From NCBI GenBank assembly GCA_018648945.1, contig JABGQJ010000343.1, positions 1 through 8,000 of the forward strand: 8,000 bases of DNA, read 5' to 3'. Both the position numbers and the translations under genes were made by a program. The stretch's first letter is position 1. Each line of letters starts with the position of its first letter. This document shows positions 5,975 through 8,000 of the stretch, one piece after another. The notes beneath the pieces were generated by a model. It saw only the letters and a list, made by a program, of their open reading frames with translations, was not told the origin of the DNA and ran no database searches. Origin of the DNA: Victivallales bacterium. Its GTDB lineage: Bacteria > Verrucomicrobiota > Lentisphaeria > Oligosphaerales > Lenti-02.

Positions 5975-7105
5975 ATGCGAGCCGTTTTCCCATTTCTGAT
6001 GTCAGCCTGCCTTTGCGGTGCGGCACCCATCCACAAAGGCACGCCGCTTGCTTGGCTAAGGAAGCAGATCAACCCGCGCACCAAGCTGGTTGCCAGCTAT
6101 GCAGACCGGCCCACGTGCTGGCTCTACACGCAGGCGTTGGCCGTGATCGCCTTCGCGGAGTCGGGCGGCGCGGATGCGAAGCGTGCGCGGGACATCCTGT
6201 CGTTTCTACGCGAGCATCGTGAGCAGGGGGAACGCGGGGGCAGCTTCTGGCGGTTTGCCTACCAGAAGGATGGTTCGTCCGGGGGCACGTACACCACGAC
6301 CGGGGCCAACGCCTGGGTGGCCATGGGCATCGCCTACTACGAGGCCAAGACGGGTGACCGGCAGTTCCGCGCCATGGGGTTGGAGAACCTGGAGTGGATG
6401 CGGCGGCATTGCCTGAAGCCGTTCGGCGACGAGCGCGGGGTGGTCATGGCGGACAAGAACTACCCGCAGTCGCGGCACGACGACACGACCATCTTCGCCG
6501 TGGAGCACAATCTGGACGCCTATTCCGCCTTCCGGTCCCTGGGGATTCTCTCGGCGAGGAAGGAGTACCTGGCGATTGCGGCGGGTTTGCGCCAGTTCTT
6601 GACGGGAGCCCTTTACGACGGCAAACGCTTTCGGGGCGGCGCCCGGCTGCCGGACAAACTGAACCATGCCTTCTACCTGGATGCCCAATCCTGGGGCGTC
6701 CTGGCCTTGGGGGCTGAGTACAAGGGATGCCTGGCGTTGGCCGAAGAGAAGTGCCGGGTGGAAGGCAAATCCCACAAGCTCAACGGTCGCCAGGTGGATG
6801 GACTGGTTGGCTTCACCGAGTGGGCTAAGTCCACCCATCTCTGGCCTGAAGGCACCGAGGGCATGGTCGCAGCCTACTACCTGGTGGGTGATCGCGAGAA
6901 GGGCGATACGTATCATGCCCAGACCCGACGCTTCGCCGAGGCCCTCGATGCCGATCCCACCGACAATACCCTCGGTGTGCCCTACGCGACGGCGGATACC
7001 AAGGGCCTCGCTACCTGCGAGTCCGTCGCTGGCACCGCTTGGTTCTACCTGAACGAACGCCGCGCCAATCCCTTCCAGCCGCCGTTACGGAAGGCCGTTC
7101 GGTAA
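5975..7105 (+). CDS. Secreted six-hairpin-glycosidase-like (alpha/alpha)-barrel protein, function unknown
   Basis: The product has 376 residues. Residues 1-18 form a short signal peptide (VFPFLMSACLCGAA), so it is probably exported. The rest is a chain of paired helices with aromatic- and Gly-rich turns, as in (alpha/alpha)6 barrels: WLYTQALAVIAFAESG (49-64), ANAWVAMGIAYYEAKTGD (111-128), VEHNLDAYSAFRSLG (176-190), LDAQSWGVLALG (235-246), EGTEGMVAAYYLVGD (292-306) and CESVAGTAWFYLNE (348-361). Acidic residues in the conserved-looking turns (E177, D181, E295, E349) are candidate catalytic groups. At this length it is a single catalytic domain with no CBM. I do not recognise an activity; hydrolase, lyase or epimerase chemistry all use this fold. 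Its promoter region is shared with the GH-A gene, suggesting co-regulation and a role in processing the same polysaccharide. It ends convergent to the aminotransferase gene, with 67 bases between them. Confidence 0.7.
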   Translation: MRAVFPFLMSACLCGAAPIHKGTPLAWLRKQINPRTKLVASYADRPTCWLYTQALAVIAFAESGGADAKRARDILSFLREHREQGERGGSFWRFAYQKDGSSGGTYTTTGANAWVAMGIAYYEAKTGDRQFRAMGLENLEWMRRHCLKPFGDERGVVMADKNYPQSRHDDTTIFAVEHNLDAYSAFRSLGILSARKEYLAIAAGLRQFLTGALYDGKRFRGGARLPDKLNHAFYLDAQSWGVLALGAEYKGCLALAEEKCRVEGKSHKLNGRQVDGLVGFTEWAKSTHLWPEGTEGMVAAYYLVGDREKGDTYHAQTRRFAEALDADPTDNTLGVPYATADTKGLATCESVAGTAWFYLNERRANPFQPPLRKAVR

Positions 7106-7172
7106 GTGGGTGATGGACGGCGAGAATGGACAGCAGGTCGGGCCGCGAACTCACCGGTTGGTTCCTCCCTGC

Positions 7173-8000
7173 TTACAGCGTGGCAACCCAGTCGCGGACA
7201 GCGGCGACCGTGCGGTCGAACTGCTCGTCGGTCAGTTGTGCGTGGATGGGCAGGCTGAGGATGCGCTTGGCGAGGCCCTCGGTCACGGTCAGGGGCCCGG
7301 CAGGCAGCTCGACGCGCCCCTCGTAGGCGGGCTGCTTGTGGACGGGGACGGGGTAGTGGATCAGGCTGCCGATGTTGCGTGCGCGCAGGAACTGCTGGAG
7401 CTCGTCGCGCTGCTCGTGCTGAACGACGTATTGGTGGTAGACGGGCTCGACGTTGTCCGCGCAGGCCGGCAGAATCAACGGTGTGTCGGCGAGGGCGGCG
7501 GTGTAGCGGGCCGCGATCTCCCGGCGCTTGGCGTTCTCGTCGTCCAGATGTTGGAGCTTGACGGCGAGCATGGCGGCCTGGATGGGATCGAGGCGGGAAT
7601 TCATGCCAGCCACGTGGCTGACGTAGCGTTCCTGCCAACCATACTCCTTGAGCAGGCGGACCTGGGCCGCCAGTTCGGGGTCATTGGTGGCGATGGCACC
7701 GCCATCACCGAGGGCACCGAGGTTCTTGGTGGGGTAGAAGCTGAAAGTCCCCAAGGCACCGAAGCTCCCCACGCGCTGCCCCTTCAGGCGTGCGCCGTGG
7801 GCCTGGGCGCAGTCCTCGATGAGGATGAGATTGTGTTCCTCGACGATTCCCTGGATGGCGGAGAGATCGACGGGATGGCCGTAGATGTGGACGGGGAGCA
7901 CGGCCTTGAGCTGGCCCGCATGGCCATCGGCCAGGCTCTCGCAGGCGGCGGCCAAGGCGTCCGGGTCCATGCCGAAGGTGTCGGGATCGACATCGACCAG
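7173..8000 (-). CDS. DegT/DnrJ/EryC1/StrS family sugar aminotransferase, N-terminus outside window
   Basis: The frame is open to base 8000, giving 275 visible C-terminal residues (first visible LVDVDPDTFGMDPD); the usual length of about 370 implies some 95 residues are missing. These cytoplasmic PLP enzymes transfer an amino group, usually from glutamate, to a keto group on a nucleotide-linked sugar. Visible hallmarks are LPVHIYGHPVD (35-45), IEDCAQAHGA (61-70, with the pyridine-binding Asp and the stacking Gln/His region), FSFYPTKNLGALGDGG (86-101, PLP-binding Lys92) and NSRLDPIQAAML (about 132-143). The NLGALGDGG signature resembles enzymes making 3-amino-3,6-dideoxy sugars, but PTK replaces the commoner PGK and the substrate cannot be fixed. 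The product would feed O-antigen, capsule or glycoprotein synthesis, so this gene probably starts a neighbouring surface-glycan locus on the minus strand. Family assignment is firm. Confidence 0.93.
   Translation of the reverse strand: MVDVDPDTFGMDPDALAAACESLADGHAGQLKAVLPVHIYGHPVDLSAIQGIVEEHNLILIEDCAQAHGARLKGQRVGSFGALGTFSFYPTKNLGALGDGGAIATNDPELAAQVRLLKEYGWQERYVSHVAGMNSRLDPIQAAMLAVKLQHLDDENAKRREIAARYTAALADTPLILPACADNVEPVYHQYVVQHEQRDELQQFLRARNIGSLIHYPVPVHKQPAYEGRVELPAGPLTVTEGLAKRILSLPIHAQLTDEQFDRTVAAVRDWVATL

Noticed and set aside
6008..6010. Cys12 of the six-hairpin protein as a lipoprotein attachment site
   Set aside because: The preceding residues (MSA) are a poor lipobox, and a signal peptidase I site after GAA fits as well. 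Not certain enough to call a lipoprotein.
7147..7164. Imperfect palindrome around ACCGGT in the convergent gap after the aminotransferase gene
   Set aside because: The arms leave almost no loop and include mismatches, and there is no T-run; too weak to call a terminator.
1..8000. CRISPR array, RNA genes, transposase, phage or toxin-antitoxin genes
   Set aside because: I found no regularly spaced repeats, no tRNA- or rRNA-like sequence and no reading frame with such motifs; nearly all of the window is covered by four large genes.

Overview
This GC-rich 8 kb window comes from a bacterial chromosome. It carries three predicted polysaccharide-active proteins followed by the end of a nucleotide-sugar aminotransferase gene. 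The two complete genes carry predicted export signals, the gene bodies are full of carbohydrate-enzyme domains, and one intergenic gap holds hairpin-forming CCCAGG/CCTGGG repeats. I recall such repeats from genomes of the PVC superphylum (Planctomycetes, Verrucomicrobia, Lentisphaerae and relatives). A PVC-type polysaccharide degrader is my best guess, but no marker gene is present to fix the phylum.

Layout: (1) 1-2175, plus strand, 5'-truncated by the window edge: an exo-rhamnogalacturonan-lyase-family (PcRGLX/YetA-like) protein with a C-terminal CBM6/35-like domain. (2) 2176-2514, no gene: a cluster of inverted and direct repeats between two convergent genes. (3) 2515-5823, minus strand: a large secreted protein with two tandem copies of an unnamed N-terminal module, a clan GH-A-like TIM barrel with both catalytic glutamates recognisable, and a C-terminal beta domain. 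(4) 5824-5974: a divergent promoter region with a perfect 7-bp inverted repeat, a 9-bp direct repeat and near-identical ribosome-binding sites for both flanking genes. (5) 5975-7105, plus strand: a small secreted (alpha/alpha)-barrel protein of six-hairpin-glycosidase type with no family I can name. (6) 7106-7172: a short convergent gap. (7) 7173-8000, minus strand, N-terminus beyond the window: a DegT/DnrJ/EryC1/StrS sugar aminotransferase.

How they may work together: the lyase-family protein points to rhamnogalacturonan-I or a related uronate/rhamnose polymer. The GH-A protein and the six-hairpin protein are transcribed divergently from one shared control region and could trim the same polymer outside the cytoplasm. 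The aminotransferase makes amino sugars for surface glycans and probably belongs to the next locus. The functional link between the first three genes is inferred from adjacency. The least described items are the GH-A protein with its duplicated module and the six-hairpin protein. I see no CRISPR array, RNA gene, transposase, phage gene or dedicated defence system.
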